NCBI RefSeq assembly: GCF_042434915.1
Contig: NZ_CP170198.1
Coordinates: 558,001 to 622,000, forward strand
Direction: 5' to 3'
DNA length: 64,000 nucleotides
Source of the DNA: Aquimarina sp042434915
GTDB lineage: Bacteria; Bacteroidota; Bacteroidia; Flavobacteriales; Flavobacteriaceae
Position 1 is the stretch's first letter; each line of letters starts with the position of its first letter. The notes under the pieces are model-generated. The model did not search any database. It saw only the letters and a list, made by a program, of their open reading frames with translations, and was not told the DNA's origin. Of this stretch, positions 35,881 through 45,256 are shown piece after piece. The position numbers were made by a program, and so were the translations under genes.

Positions 35881-35932
35881 AAAACAAGGTATCCAAAATT
35901 TTGAATAATAACAATTTTGGATACTTTGTTTT
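35881..35932 (-). terminator. terminator of clpB
   Basis: AACAAGGTATCCAAAATT (35883-35900) pairs with AATTTTGGATACTTTGTT (35913-35930), one G-T pair, and AA/TT extend the stem on both sides. On the reverse strand it lies directly after the clpB stop. Confidence 0.8.
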
Positions 35933-35933
35933 A

Positions 35934-38534
35934 TTAAGAAACCAGATCATTCTCGTTTCTAAACACTAATTCATCATCAAAAGCATCGATAAGAATAACG
36001 CTATCAGTGGCAACGTTGGCTGCTAATATCTCCTTGGACAGTTTGTTTAAAACTTCTTTTTGAATTGTTCGCTTGACGGGTCGGGCTCCAAATTCTGGTT
36101 GAAATCCTTTTTTGGCTAAATAATTTACGGCTTCATCAGTAGCATCAAGTGTAATATTTTGCTGTAACAACATGCGTGATACATTTTTAAGCTGTAAACG
36201 TACGATTTCTGTTATATTAGCCATAGTCAATGGGGAAAACATCACAATATCATCGATCCTATTCAAAAATTCTGGACGAATTGTTTGTTTTAGTAATCCA
36301 AGAACTTCAACTTTAGCACCTTCCATCGCGGTATCAACATCTTTTATTGCTTCAAATTTTTCTTGTATAATATGGCTTCCCATATTACTTGTCATGATTA
36401 TAATGGTATTTCTAAAATCAGCAACTCTACCTTTGTTATCTGTAAGACGTCCTTCGTCTAATACTTGCAATAAAATATTGAAAGTGTCAGGATGAGCTTT
36501 TTCAATCTCATCAAGTAGTATTACAGAATATGGTTTTCTTCTAACAGCCTCTGTAAGTTGTCCTCCTTCATCATAACCAACATATCCTGGGGGTGCACCG
36601 ATTAACCTACTAACCGCATGACGTTCTTGATATTCGCTCATATCAATTCTAGTCATGGCTCCTTCATCATCAAATAAATACTCTGCCAATGCTTTAGCGA
36701 GTTCAGTTTTACCGACTCCAGTAGTTCCTAAAAATAAGAAGGATCCAATGGGGCGCTTTTGATCTTGTAATCCAGCTCTGCTTCTTCTTACAGCATCACT
36801 CACTGCTATTATAGCTTCGTGTTGACCTACAACACGTTTTTTAAGTTCTTTTTCTAGATGCAAAAGTTTTTCACGTTCGCTCTGTAACATTTTGGTAACA
36901 GGGATTCCTGTCCATTTAGCCACTACTTCAGCAATGTCATCATTGATTACTTCTTCTTTAATTAAAGAGGTAGCGCTTTGCTGTTGATCAAGTTGTTTTT
37001 GTAAAGTGTCCAACTGCTCTTGTGCTTCTTTAATCTTACCATAACGTAGCTCTGCAACCTTACCATAATCGCCATTTCTTTCGGCACGTTCTGCTTCTAT
37101 TTTGAATTCTTCAATAGAAGTTTTGGCATTTTGAATTGCATCAACTACTTCTTTTTCACCTTGCCATTTTGAATAAATTTCGTTACGTTCCTCTTTTATA
37201 TTAGCTAGGTCAGCATTTAAGGATTTTAATTTAACCTCGTCATTTTCACGTTTTATCGCTTCGATCTCAATTTCGAGTTGCATTATTTTACGATCTAATA
37301 CGTCTAACTCCTCGGGTTTAGAGTTAATTTCCATACGCAGCTTTGAGGCGGCTTCGTCCATAAGATCAATAGCTTTGTCTGGCAAGAAACGATTTGTAAT
37401 ATAGCGCTGGGATAATTCTACCGCTGCGATAATAGCTTCATCCTTAATTCTAACTTTATGATGTGTTTCATATTTTTCTTTGATCCCTCTTAAAATTGAA
37501 ATGGCACTTTCAGTATCCGGTTCATCCACCATTACTTTCTGAAAACGTCGCTCTAATGCTTTATCTTTTTCGAAGTACTTTTGATATTCATCTAGGGTAG
37601 TTGCACCTATTGCTCTTAGTTCGCCTCTAGCTAAGGCAGGTTTTAATATATTAGCAGCATCCATAGCCCCTTGTCCACCTCCAGCTCCTACCAGCGTATG
37701 AATTTCATCAATGAAAAGTACAATATTTCCATCACTAGAGGTTACTTCTTTTACAACAGCTTTTAAGCGCTCCTCAAACTCTCCTTTAAACTTAGCTCCG
37801 GCAATTAATGCGCCCATATCTAAGGAATAAATTTGCTTGTCCTTTAAATTTTCAGGAATATCACCAGCAATGATACGATGTGCCAAACCCTCGGCAATAG
37901 CAGTTTTACCAACACCTGGTTCACCTACGAGCATTGGATTATTCTTTGTTCGGCGCGATAAAATTTGTAGAACACGTCGAATCTCTTCATCTCTACCAAT
38001 AACCGGATCCAACTTTCCACTTTCGGCAAGTTGATTTAGATTTTTAGCGTATTTTGATAAAGATTGGTAGGTTTCCTCGGCACTCTGTGAAGTAACACGC
38101 TCTCCTTTTCTGATTTCGTTGATGGCCTCTTTAAGATGTTTTTCGTTAACGCCCTGATCCTTTAAAATCTGAGAGATCTTACTTTTTGATTTGAAGATGG
38201 CGATAACTAAATGCTCTATAGACACATATTCATCATCCATACTTTTTGCAATTATACTAGCCTCGTTCAAAGTTTTTCCAGCTTCGCGAGATAATTGGAT
38301 GTCGCCACCACTAACTTTAGGAAAGCTTTGTAAAGTACTATCCAATAATTGTTGTAATAAAGAAAGGTTGACGTTAAGCTTTTTCAATAAAAAGGGAAGA
38401 ACATTTTCGTCTACAGAAAAAATGGCTTTGAAAATGTGTTCATTTTCTATTTGTTGATGCCCAAGACTTTGTGTTAATTGTTGTGCTTGTTGTATTGCTT
38501 CTTGGGATTTTATAGTGAAATTATTAAAGTTCAT
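35934..38534 (-). CDS. clpB: ClpB, protein-disaggregating AAA+ chaperone
   Basis: 866 residues from the ATG at 38534 (MNFNNFTIKSQEAIQQA); an ATG seven codons earlier is possible but not family-like. The N-domain (about 1-145) is followed by NBD1 with Walker A GEPGVGKT, the coiled-coil M-domain (about 400-525, many Glu/Lys) and NBD2 with Walker A GTTGVGKT. Both sensor regions are complete and the PGYVGYDEGG pore loop is present. It rescues aggregated proteins with DnaK. Heat control elements such as CIRCE are not seen upstream. Confidence 0.97.
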   Translation of the reverse strand: MNFNNFTIKSQEAIQQAQQLTQSLGHQQIENEHIFKAIFSVDENVLPFLLKKLNVNLSLLQQLLDSTLQSFPKVSGGDIQLSREAGKTLNEASIIAKSMDDEYVSIEHLVIAIFKSKSKISQILKDQGVNEKHLKEAINEIRKGERVTSQSAEETYQSLSKYAKNLNQLAESGKLDPVIGRDEEIRRVLQILSRRTKNNPMLVGEPGVGKTAIAEGLAHRIIAGDIPENLKDKQIYSLDMGALIAGAKFKGEFEERLKAVVKEVTSSDGNIVLFIDEIHTLVGAGGGQGAMDAANILKPALARGELRAIGATTLDEYQKYFEKDKALERRFQKVMVDEPDTESAISILRGIKEKYETHHKVRIKDEAIIAAVELSQRYITNRFLPDKAIDLMDEAASKLRMEINSKPEELDVLDRKIMQLEIEIEAIKRENDEVKLKSLNADLANIKEERNEIYSKWQGEKEVVDAIQNAKTSIEEFKIEAERAERNGDYGKVAELRYGKIKEAQEQLDTLQKQLDQQQSATSLIKEEVINDDIAEVVAKWTGIPVTKMLQSEREKLLHLEKELKKRVVGQHEAIIAVSDAVRRSRAGLQDQKRPIGSFLFLGTTGVGKTELAKALAEYLFDDEGAMTRIDMSEYQERHAVSRLIGAPPGYVGYDEGGQLTEAVRRKPYSVILLDEIEKAHPDTFNILLQVLDEGRLTDNKGRVADFRNTIIIMTSNMGSHIIQEKFEAIKDVDTAMEGAKVEVLGLLKQTIRPEFLNRIDDIVMFSPLTMANITEIVRLQLKNVSRMLLQQNITLDATDEAVNYLAKKGFQPEFGARPVKRTIQKEVLNKLSKEILAANVATDSVILIDAFDDELVFRNENDLVS

Positions 38535-38694
38535 AAGTCGTAATTTATCGTTCACATTTACTAGATCAAAATATATTCCTTATTCAAGTGTAAGTCAAAA
38601 AGACAGTTTTTCATTGCGTTTAACTGACTTTTTGACGCGTTTTGTTTTAAGATAATCTTAATTAGAATATAGCTAAAGTTAAGTAAGATTTGAG

Positions 38695-38702
38695 TAATTT
38701 TG
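38695..38702 (+). promoter_or_regulatory. -7 box TAATTTTG for the BrxC/YtxJ-like gene
   Basis: Exact TAnnTTTG, 30 bp upstream of the ATG at 38733. No clear -33 element. Confidence 0.45.
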
Positions 38703-38732
38703 ATTTGAATTAATAAAAGGATAACGATATCT

Positions 38733-39137
38733 ATGGGATTTTTTAACAAATTTTTAAAATCAGAAACTACCGGAAAAGGAGATAAAAATCTGGGAACCAA
38801 CAATGTGCCTTGGATATTGTTACACGATTTAGAAACTATAGATAAGATTAATTCATTATCCAATAGTCGATTACAAGTTATATTTAAACACTCTACAAGA
38901 TGCGGAATTAGCAGAATGGTACTCAAAAATTTTGAAACTAATTATACCTCCCAATTTGGAGGAGTAGATTTCTATTTGTTAGATTTACTAAATTATAGAG
39001 ACCTATCTGCAAAAATTGCCTCACAATTTGATGTTGTACATGAGTCTCCTCAGTTTATAGCGGTTAAAAATGAAACAGTTGTACATCACGCTTCACATAG
39101 TGATATTGCTATTGATTCATTAGCAAAATACTTGTAA
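38733..39137 (+). CDS. BrxC/YtxJ-like bacillithiol-system monothiol protein
   Basis: A 134-residue thioredoxin-fold protein with the YtxJ (DUF2847) active site: FKHSTRCGISRMVLKNFE, a single Cys in TRCGIS. The next parts, VDFYLLDLLNYRDLSAKIA and HESPQFIAVKNE, give the cis-Pro region. In Bacillus BrxC reduces proteins mixed with bacillithiol; flavobacteria also make this thiol. A reverse-strand frame overlapping it (38561-38926) is a shadow. Confidence 0.9.
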   Translation: MGFFNKFLKSETTGKGDKNLGTNNVPWILLHDLETIDKINSLSNSRLQVIFKHSTRCGISRMVLKNFETNYTSQFGGVDFYLLDLLNYRDLSAKIASQFDVVHESPQFIAVKNETVVHHASHSDIAIDSLAKYL

Positions 39138-39263
39138 CGATCGGTTCACTGTAATAACAGTTCTAGAGACGATACCTGAATTTTTTTTGTTGAATTATAT
39201 AGTGCTAAGGTAGTGTCATACAAACTTGAGAAATATAATGTTACTTAAGTTAATCCCTTCATT

Positions 39264-40451
39264 TTAAAAAGGATATTGAGATAAAATAGATTTCAATTCG
39301 TTTTTAACATCCTGTCCGGCATCAAAAACCATTTGTTCATTTGAGGGGAAGGGTAGAGGCTTATTTCTCATAAATACGCGTTCTTTTTTGGCTAATGCTC
39401 TAGGATCTCCTAATATACGTGCATACCTATGTTCAAAAATGAATTCACTACGTAGAGGTATCTTATCGGTTGTTTGCTTATTTTTTAAATTTCTAAAGGA
39501 TACAATTCCAGATACATTTACGGCTTTTTGCTGCGTAAATTCATTATAGAGACATTTAACTTTTATTACTTTATCTCTTTTAAGATACTCACCTTCATCA
39601 TCAAAGACGTGTTCTCCATTTTTATCCATCACATATTCCCATCCGTCAACAACATCTTTCTCTCGTTTGGCTTCAAATTCTTTTAATCGTTCTGGCAATA
39701 ATAAAATTTCATTGAAGGCTACCACAACTACAAAGTCGTATTTTATTTCTGGCTGTCGAGTATTGTGAAAAATGGTCCAAAAATCATCTAATCCATAAGT
39801 GCTAAAATCAAGTAGGTCTACTTCTAATTTCTTCGGAATAATTGTATTGGATGCATTTTTTAATGAAACAATTATAAAATTAGTCCCTTTAAAATGCGCC
39901 TCATCCATCAATTTAATTACTTCTTTATAATTAGGAGATATTTTATTTAAGTATTCCAAGTCGTTATAAATACTTCGGTACTCATTTTTGGATAATCCTT
40001 GTGATAACAATCTGCTATTAACATTTTGGTAGAGGTGCTCGGCTAACTTTTGTTGGTATTCAATTATCTTTGAATCATAGGAATTAAACTCAAATTGTGC
40101 GTTGCGGTTTTCTTCTGCGTGATAAAGTGGTAAAATTGGCGCTATTCGTTGTTGTCGATTATTCAACTTCTTATACGTATTATAAATGCCCTCGTAATTA
40201 GCGGGATTATTTTGCATTACCATAAATTTAATATGATCAAGATCACGTTTGGCAGCATTCTCAAAAGCTTGTTCAAGGAGTAGAATTAGTGGCTGTTTAC
40301 GTTTACTATTTTTATTAGCTTGCAGCTTTTTAAGACTATTATTAATAACGGTGTCATAATTACCTTGATTTAATGCTTTTTGATTTTGCTTTACACTACT
40401 GCATCCTTGAATTAAAAAAATGGCAAAGGAAATGAGTAAAAATTTTTTCAT
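39264..40451 (-). CDS. conserved lipoprotein of unknown function
   Basis: A 395-residue lipoprotein with signal peptide and lipobox IQGCSS (Cys17). The N-terminal half is helical and TPR-like (QKALNQGNYDTVINNSLKKL, YNTYKKLNNRQQRI, YNDLEYLNKISPNYKEV). The C-terminal half has strands and a charged segment WEYVMDKNGEHVFDDEGEYLK. I do not recognise the family by name; similar proteins are known in flavobacteria. Convergent with the BrxC-like gene. Confidence 0.8.
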   Translation of the reverse strand: MKKFLLISFAIFLIQGCSSVKQNQKALNQGNYDTVINNSLKKLQANKNSKRKQPLILLLEQAFENAAKRDLDHIKFMVMQNNPANYEGIYNTYKKLNNRQQRIAPILPLYHAEENRNAQFEFNSYDSKIIEYQQKLAEHLYQNVNSRLLSQGLSKNEYRSIYNDLEYLNKISPNYKEVIKLMDEAHFKGTNFIIVSLKNASNTIIPKKLEVDLLDFSTYGLDDFWTIFHNTRQPEIKYDFVVVVAFNEILLLPERLKEFEAKREKDVVDGWEYVMDKNGEHVFDDEGEYLKRDKVIKVKCLYNEFTQQKAVNVSGIVSFRNLKNKQTTDKIPLRSEFIFEHRYARILGDPRALAKKERVFMRNKPLPFPSNEQMVFDAGQDVKNELKSILSQYPF

Positions 40452-40489
40452 AATACTTGATTTAGGGAGAGGTAAAACAATAGTAATGC

Positions 40490-40497
40490 CAAATTTA
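40490..40497 (-). promoter_or_regulatory. -7 box TAAATTTG for the lipoprotein gene
   Basis: Reverse-strand TAnnTTTG (forward CAAATTTA), 38 bp upstream of the ATG at 40451. It lies between that gene and the fahA terminator. Confidence 0.45.
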
Positions 40498-40516
40498 ACA
40501 TTTATTTACAACAAAA

Positions 40517-40544
40517 AGCTTCAAAACGATAATGTCTTGAAGCT
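40517..40544 (-). terminator. terminator of fahA
   Basis: AGCTTCAA (40517-40524) and TTGAAGCT (40537-40544) form an 8-bp stem, followed on the reverse strand by TTTTTGTTG. It is 25 bp after the fahA stop. Confidence 0.75.
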
Positions 40545-40569
40545 CGATTATTTAGAATCAACGTTTATA

Positions 40570-41850
40570 TTATTTTTTAAATATAGGTAATAGTTTTGTA
40601 GAAACTTCGCCAAAACCAATACGCATCCCATTTTTTTCACAATAACCTCTCATAATTACGGTGTCATTGTCTTCAATAAATTTTCGACTTCCTCCTTCTT
40701 TAAGTTGAACAGGTTTTTCTCCTCTCCAACTCAATTCTAACATAGAACCATAAGAGTCTTCGGTAGGTCCCGAAATTGTTCCACTACCCATCATATCTCC
40801 AGAGTTTATTGGGCAACCATTAATTGTATGATGTGCTAGCTGTTGTGACATATTCCAGTACATATATTTAAAGTTTGTTTTACCAACTACGGTTTCAACT
40901 GCATTCTCTGGTTGTATAGAAACTTCAAGATTGATATCAAAACTTTTTTTACCGTTGTACTGTAAATACGGAAACTGTTCCTTTATAGGCTTAGGACTCG
41001 CCACGCGGTATGGCTCGAGGGCGTCAAGTGTTACTATCCATGGAGACATTGAAGAGGCAAAACTTTTGCCCAAAAATGGTCCAAGAGGAACATATTCCCA
41101 TTTTTGAATATCACGTGCGCTCCAGTCATTAAATAAGACTAGTCCAAAAATATAATCTTCGGCTTCGTCAATCGGGATTGGTTCTCCCAAATGATTAGCA
41201 TCTGTAGTAATAAAAGCCATCTCTAATTCAAAATCTACCAAACGGGAAGGACCAAAAATTGGGTTTTCTTCACCATTTATTAGCTTTTGTCCTTGAGGGC
41301 GATGTACTGGAATCCCCGAAGGGATTATTGAGCTACTTCGCCCATGATAACCCACCGGCATATGCAACCAGTTAGGCAGTAGTGCATTGTCTGGATCTCT
41401 AAACATTTTACCAACGTTAGTGGCATGTTCTATACTGCTATAAAAATCAGTGTAGTCACCAACATTTACGGGTAATTGCATTTCAATTTCATTAAGAGCA
41501 AAAAGTACAATTTTTCTATGTTCAAGGTTGTTTTTGAGTGTCTCGTTTGTTTGATCAAAGATTTCAGCAATACGATTTCGTACTAATCTCCATGTTTTTT
41601 TTCCATCTGATATAAAATCATTCAGAGAATCTTGTAAAAAAATATCATCTGTTAGCGGTATGCCATCAAAATAGCCTAATTGATGTAATGCACCAAGATC
41701 GATTGCAGTGTCTCCTATTCTTGTTCCTATTGTTATTATATCATCACGAGTAAGAAATACACCAAAAGGTATATTCTGTATAGGAAAATCAGTATTAGGA
41801 GTGGTTTCAATCCACGTTTTTCTTTTGGGATTATTTGCTGTTATGGGCAT
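40570..41850 (-). CDS. fahA: FahA, fumarylacetoacetase
   Basis: A 426-residue enzyme of normal length. The N-terminal SH3-like domain is followed by the FAH metal/active-site domain: DYTDFYSSIEHATNVG with Asp135 and catalytic His142, MPVGYHGRSSSI, FELEMAF, FNDWSARDIQKWEY and GSGTISGP. It hydrolyses fumarylacetoacetate to fumarate and acetoacetate, the last step of tyrosine breakdown. The other pathway genes are not in this window. Divergent from glyA with a 111-bp spacer holding one -7 box in each direction. Confidence 0.95.
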   Translation of the reverse strand: MPITANNPKRKTWIETTPNTDFPIQNIPFGVFLTRDDIITIGTRIGDTAIDLGALHQLGYFDGIPLTDDIFLQDSLNDFISDGKKTWRLVRNRIAEIFDQTNETLKNNLEHRKIVLFALNEIEMQLPVNVGDYTDFYSSIEHATNVGKMFRDPDNALLPNWLHMPVGYHGRSSSIIPSGIPVHRPQGQKLINGEENPIFGPSRLVDFELEMAFITTDANHLGEPIPIDEAEDYIFGLVLFNDWSARDIQKWEYVPLGPFLGKSFASSMSPWIVTLDALEPYRVASPKPIKEQFPYLQYNGKKSFDINLEVSIQPENAVETVVGKTNFKYMYWNMSQQLAHHTINGCPINSGDMMGSGTISGPTEDSYGSMLELSWRGEKPVQLKEGGSRKFIEDNDTVIMRGYCEKNGMRIGFGEVSTKLLPIFKK

Positions 41851-41887
41851 CGTGTATCTTTTATAGGTTACTGGTGTTTCTTATCAT

Positions 41888-41895
41888 CAAATATA
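41888..41895 (-). promoter_or_regulatory. -7 box TATATTTG for fahA
   Basis: Reverse-strand exact TAnnTTTG (forward CAAATATA), 37 bp before the fahA ATG at 41850. Confidence 0.45.
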
Positions 41896-41927
41896 TAATT
41901 TTCATCTAATTTAACGAATGTATTTGC

Positions 41928-41935
41928 TATTTTTG
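41928..41935 (+). promoter_or_regulatory. -7 box TATTTTTG for glyA
   Basis: Exact TAnnTTTG, 26 bp before the glyA ATG at 41962. No clear -33 element. Confidence 0.5.
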
Positions 41936-41961
41936 AACTTTAATTAACAAACCTATACTAC

Positions 41962-43236
41962 ATGCGTCGGGACGAACAGATTTTTGACTTAATACAGGAC
42001 GAGAAAGAGCGTCAAATAAATGGGCTAGAACTTATAGCTTCAGAAAATTTTGTTAGTGATCAAGTTATGGAAGCAGCTGGATCCGTTTTAACAAATAAAT
42101 ATGCCGAAGGATATCCTGGCAAACGTTATTATGGAGGATGCGAGATTGTAGATATTGTTGAGCAAATTGCTATTGATCGAGCAAAAGAGTTATTTGGTGC
42201 AGAATATGCCAATGTACAGCCACATTCTGGTTCACAGGCAAATACAGCAGTATATCATGCGTGTTTAAAACCAGGTGATAAAATTTTAGGTTTTGATCTG
42301 TCGCATGGGGGGCATTTGACTCACGGCTCTCCGGTTAATTTTTCTGGTAAATTATACAATCCTGTTTTTTATGGAGTTGATAAGGAGACAGGGATGTTAG
42401 ATTATGACAAAATACAGGAAATAGCAGAAAGCGAGCGACCACAAATGATAATTGCAGGAGCCTCTGCATATTCTCGTGAGATTGACTATAAACGTTTTAG
42501 AACTATTGCAGATAGTGTGGGAGCTTTATTATTAGCAGATATAGCCCATCCAGCAGGTTTAATTGCCAAAGGAGTTATTTCAGATCCAATTCCACATTGT
42601 CATGTTGTAACGACTACAACACATAAAACGCTAAGAGGTCCTAGAGGAGGTTTGATTTTGATGGGTAAAGATTTTGAAAATCCGTTTGGAATCACGCTCA
42701 AAAATGGTAAGACCAGAATGATGTCTTCGTTATTGGATAGTGGAGTTTTTCCTGGTAATCAAGGAGGACCCTTAGAACATATTATCGCTGCAAAGGCTAT
42801 TGCATTTGGTGAAGCGTTGACCGATGAGTTTTTACATTATATTGTTCAGGTGAAGAAAAATGCTTCCAAAATGGCAGAAGCATTTGTAGCACTTGGCTAT
42901 GATGTAATTTCAAAGGGTACCGATAATCACATGATGCTTATTGATTTACGCAATAAGAATGTGACAGGAAAACAAGCTGAAGAAGCCTTAGGAAAAGCCG
43001 AAATAACAGTGAACAAGAATATGGTACCATTTGACGATAAGTCACCCTTTGTAACTTCAGGAATTCGTATTGGGACAGCTGCTGTAACTACACGAGGACT
43101 TAAAGAAGAAGATATGGCCTCCATTGTAGAGTTGATCGATCGCGTGATACAAAATGTTGAGAATGACGATATGTTACACGAGATTGCGAATGATGTCAAT
43201 GATTTAATGGCAGATAAACCACTTTTTGTAGCTTAA
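41962..43236 (+). CDS. glyA: GlyA, serine hydroxymethyltransferase
   Basis: A 424-residue PLP enzyme with LIASENFVS near 23-31, YPGKRYYGGCE, the PLP lysine Lys222 in TTTTHKTLRGPRGG, and GTAAVTTRG near the C-terminus. It interconverts serine and glycine while loading tetrahydrofolate with one-carbon units. Single gene with its own promoter box and terminator. Confidence 0.97.
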   Translation: MRRDEQIFDLIQDEKERQINGLELIASENFVSDQVMEAAGSVLTNKYAEGYPGKRYYGGCEIVDIVEQIAIDRAKELFGAEYANVQPHSGSQANTAVYHACLKPGDKILGFDLSHGGHLTHGSPVNFSGKLYNPVFYGVDKETGMLDYDKIQEIAESERPQMIIAGASAYSREIDYKRFRTIADSVGALLLADIAHPAGLIAKGVISDPIPHCHVVTTTTHKTLRGPRGGLILMGKDFENPFGITLKNGKTRMMSSLLDSGVFPGNQGGPLEHIIAAKAIAFGEALTDEFLHYIVQVKKNASKMAEAFVALGYDVISKGTDNHMMLIDLRNKNVTGKQAEEALGKAEITVNKNMVPFDDKSPFVTSGIRIGTAAVTTRGLKEEDMASIVELIDRVIQNVENDDMLHEIANDVNDLMADKPLFVA

Positions 43237-43261
43237 GTAATTTCATTAGTTTAATATACTA

Positions 43262-43289
43262 AAACCTGTCAATAACCATTGGCGGGTTT
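43262..43289 (+). terminator. terminator of glyA
   Basis: AAACCTGTCAAT (43262-43273) pairs with ATTGGCGGGTTT (43278-43289), two G-T pairs, loop AACC, then TTTT. Confidence 0.85.
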
Positions 43290-43299
43290 TTTTATTTAT

Positions 43300-43379
43300 G
43301 GCGTCCGGGCGGGCTATCCATTACAATTCCTTGTTTAACGATGTTAAACTGTGGGATTTTCACTACTATCCCTGACGCT
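43300..43379 (+). ncRNA. 80-nt structured intergenic element (Flavo-1-like, tentative)
   Basis: A GC-richer block in AT-rich spacer right after the glyA terminator. A closing stem GGCGTC...GACGCT (43300-43305, 43374-43379) encloses CCGGGCGGGCTATCC, then a hairpin AATTCC...GGGATT (43325-43330, 43353-43358) around GTTTAAC-GAT-GTTAAAC (43333-43349), ending ACTACTATCCCT. ATCCC can also pair with GGGAT. The flanks (gcgt...gggcgggctatcc ... actatccctgacgc) are like a repeated intergenic element I have seen in flavobacterial genomes, possibly the Flavo-1 RNA family. The name is from recall. Confidence 0.55.
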
Positions 43380-43422
43380 ATCTCAAATATTTGCAAACAA
43401 AGAAAATAAGCGTAACGTCGAT

Positions 43423-44961
43423 TTATTTAAAAGAGCGACTTTCATACGCTCCTATATCGGGTTTATTTTTATCACGAGCATTTCCGATAATATCTGTGGT
43501 AACCGGTGTGGTAATACCTTTATTATTCGCAGGAGAGCGCTCATCAATAAAGAATTTATTGTTAACAGGCGCTTCGAATAACGGATCCTCATTAAGAATT
43601 ATAGCATTAAACCTATTCGTATTAGTAAAATCATACAGCGATGAGTTTCCAGTATCAGGGATAGTAGATTCAAAACGAAGCAACGAATGATCAAAAAAGT
43701 AACTAAATGAGGCGCCATCAATGCGATCAAGAAATAATTCTATAGGTTCAGAACCATAAATAATAGAATTTCTAAACGTAGCTTTGGTAAGGTCAGAAAT
43801 TAATAGTTCACCAGTAGCTATAGGTTCATAATTGCGAAGCACAACAGTAGGAAACTCTCTAAATCCAGTTTGCCAATAATTTGCAAAGGTACAATGATTA
43901 AATGCATAATTTCCTCCCAGACTGCAAACCAGAGCTGATTGTCCAGCATTGTTGATTACCATATTATCAGCTTCTATAAAACCATTTTTTGCCAGTAAAC
44001 CTACTGTTGCCACATTATATATTTGTGTATTTTTAATTGAAAGTGTAGGAGCGGTACTACCGTCATTAAAATCCATGAGAATTCCAACTGTTGCATTCTT
44101 TATAGTGGTATAATTTATTGTATGAGCAGTACTTCCTGCTGTCAACCAGATAGTTCCCCATTGGCCCGGAATCTCTCTAAATCCTGTTTCTAACCGATCT
44201 CCTTGAAAAATAACTTCATTTTCAAGAGCTTCAGGATCAGTGCTCAAAGCTCCATTCACTTGCAAAGAAGCCTTATTCGCAACTATTATTCCAGAGTTCT
44301 TATGAAAATGAATACGAGTCCCAGGATCGATAACTAAGCTTTTCTCTGAGGGGACTGCGGCATATCCATAAATTACATAGGGCTTCTCATTGGTAAAGTG
44401 TAATTGATCTTCTTTTAGATAAAATCCTTCGATTCGCAATTCGTTGGTAGTAGCATCACCAAGTACTAAGGTCTCTTTTTTACCCGTCATCGCATCTTTT
44501 TCAGGAAATAAAAAAACTGCATCTTTAACTAAGGTAACTAAGTCAACATCTTGTTGTTTATTTGGGCTATCAAAAATAATACGATCTGTGTATAAAAATT
44601 CATTAGCAGTTGTTTGAGTGGTTATATCTGTAGTAGTTTCAACAAATATAAAAATACTATCCTTAGGTAATATTTGAATATTTTGAAAAGCTTTACCAGA
44701 GATTCCATCTACATTAAGTCTATAATTAGATGTAGCACCACGTTCTAATGTGATCGAAGGAATTGCTATAGGGTTATCTTCAATATTAAAAACTTTAAGC
44801 GCATAAGTACTCGACGATATATTGGTGAATAATGTATCCAAGAATAAAGTATCTGTCGAAAACTTTAAATTTCCATTGCTAGGACTTGCATCAAAATCAG
44901 TACGACATGAACTCCAAATAACAAGTAAAAAAAGTAAAAAAGCAAAAAGTAAGATACGCAT
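43423..44961 (-). CDS. surface lipoprotein with parallel beta-helix repeats
   Basis: A 512-residue lipoprotein with lipobox IWSSC (Cys19). An N-terminal Ig-like part (about 30-140) with 'TDTLFLDTLFT' and DNPIAIPSITL is followed by a right-handed parallel beta-helix region (about 200-410: repeats like TINYTTIKNATVGILM, LSIKNTQIYNVATVGLL, EADNMVINNAGQSALV). The end, SPANNKGI...DIGAYE, is the 'choice-of-anchor Q' type. Probably outer-membrane or surface exposed; ligand unknown. Confidence 0.88.
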   Translation of the reverse strand: MRILLFAFLLFLLVIWSSCRTDFDASPSNGNLKFSTDTLFLDTLFTNISSSTYALKVFNIEDNPIAIPSITLERGATSNYRLNVDGISGKAFQNIQILPKDSIFIFVETTTDITTQTTANEFLYTDRIIFDSPNKQQDVDLVTLVKDAVFLFPEKDAMTGKKETLVLGDATTNELRIEGFYLKEDQLHFTNEKPYVIYGYAAVPSEKSLVIDPGTRIHFHKNSGIIVANKASLQVNGALSTDPEALENEVIFQGDRLETGFREIPGQWGTIWLTAGSTAHTINYTTIKNATVGILMDFNDGSTAPTLSIKNTQIYNVATVGLLAKNGFIEADNMVINNAGQSALVCSLGGNYAFNHCTFANYWQTGFREFPTVVLRNYEPIATGELLISDLTKATFRNSIIYGSEPIELFLDRIDGASFSYFFDHSLLRFESTIPDTGNSSLYDFTNTNRFNAIILNEDPLFEAPVNNKFFIDERSPANNKGITTPVTTDIIGNARDKNKPDIGAYESRSFK

Positions 44962-45108
44962 AAATAGATAAAAACAGGTTAATAGAGCTGTGATAAGTTA
45001 CCATCATTATTCCCAGTGTTTAAAGTTATCATTTTTTTACGACTCTTTCGTCTAGTTTGCGACCGTAAATTGCATAAAGCTTTACTTCGGTAACCAACAA
45101 AACATTTG

Positions 45109-45116
45109 TACATTTG
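45109..45116 (+). promoter_or_regulatory. possible -7 box TACATTTG upstream of lpdA
   Basis: Exact TAnnTTTG inside a tandem ACATTTGT ACATTTGT (45102-45117). It would give a leader of about 135 nt before lpdA. The 295-bp spacer holds nothing else I recognise. Confidence 0.3.
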
Positions 45117-45256
45117 TTCTGTAAAATTTAAAACTTTGCTTTATAATTGAGTAGTTATAAAAATACGGTCTTTAGCTATGCATATAATTATTTAGTACAG
45201 GTTTTAATTTTTGAAATAAAATATTTTAACAACTACTTATCAAGATAATACAGCAT

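Noticed and set aside
36172..36495. 107-codon forward frame within clpB
   Set aside because: Antisense shadow of ClpB NBD2.
38561..38926. 121-codon reverse frame between clpB and the BrxC-like gene
   Set aside because: Overlaps the active-site half of the BrxC/YtxJ-like gene, which has clear family motifs.
39138..39263. ACTGT...ACAGT pairing between the BrxC-like gene and the convergent lipoprotein gene
   Set aside because: Only a 5-bp stem, and the T-run is about 20 bases away; not a convincing terminator.
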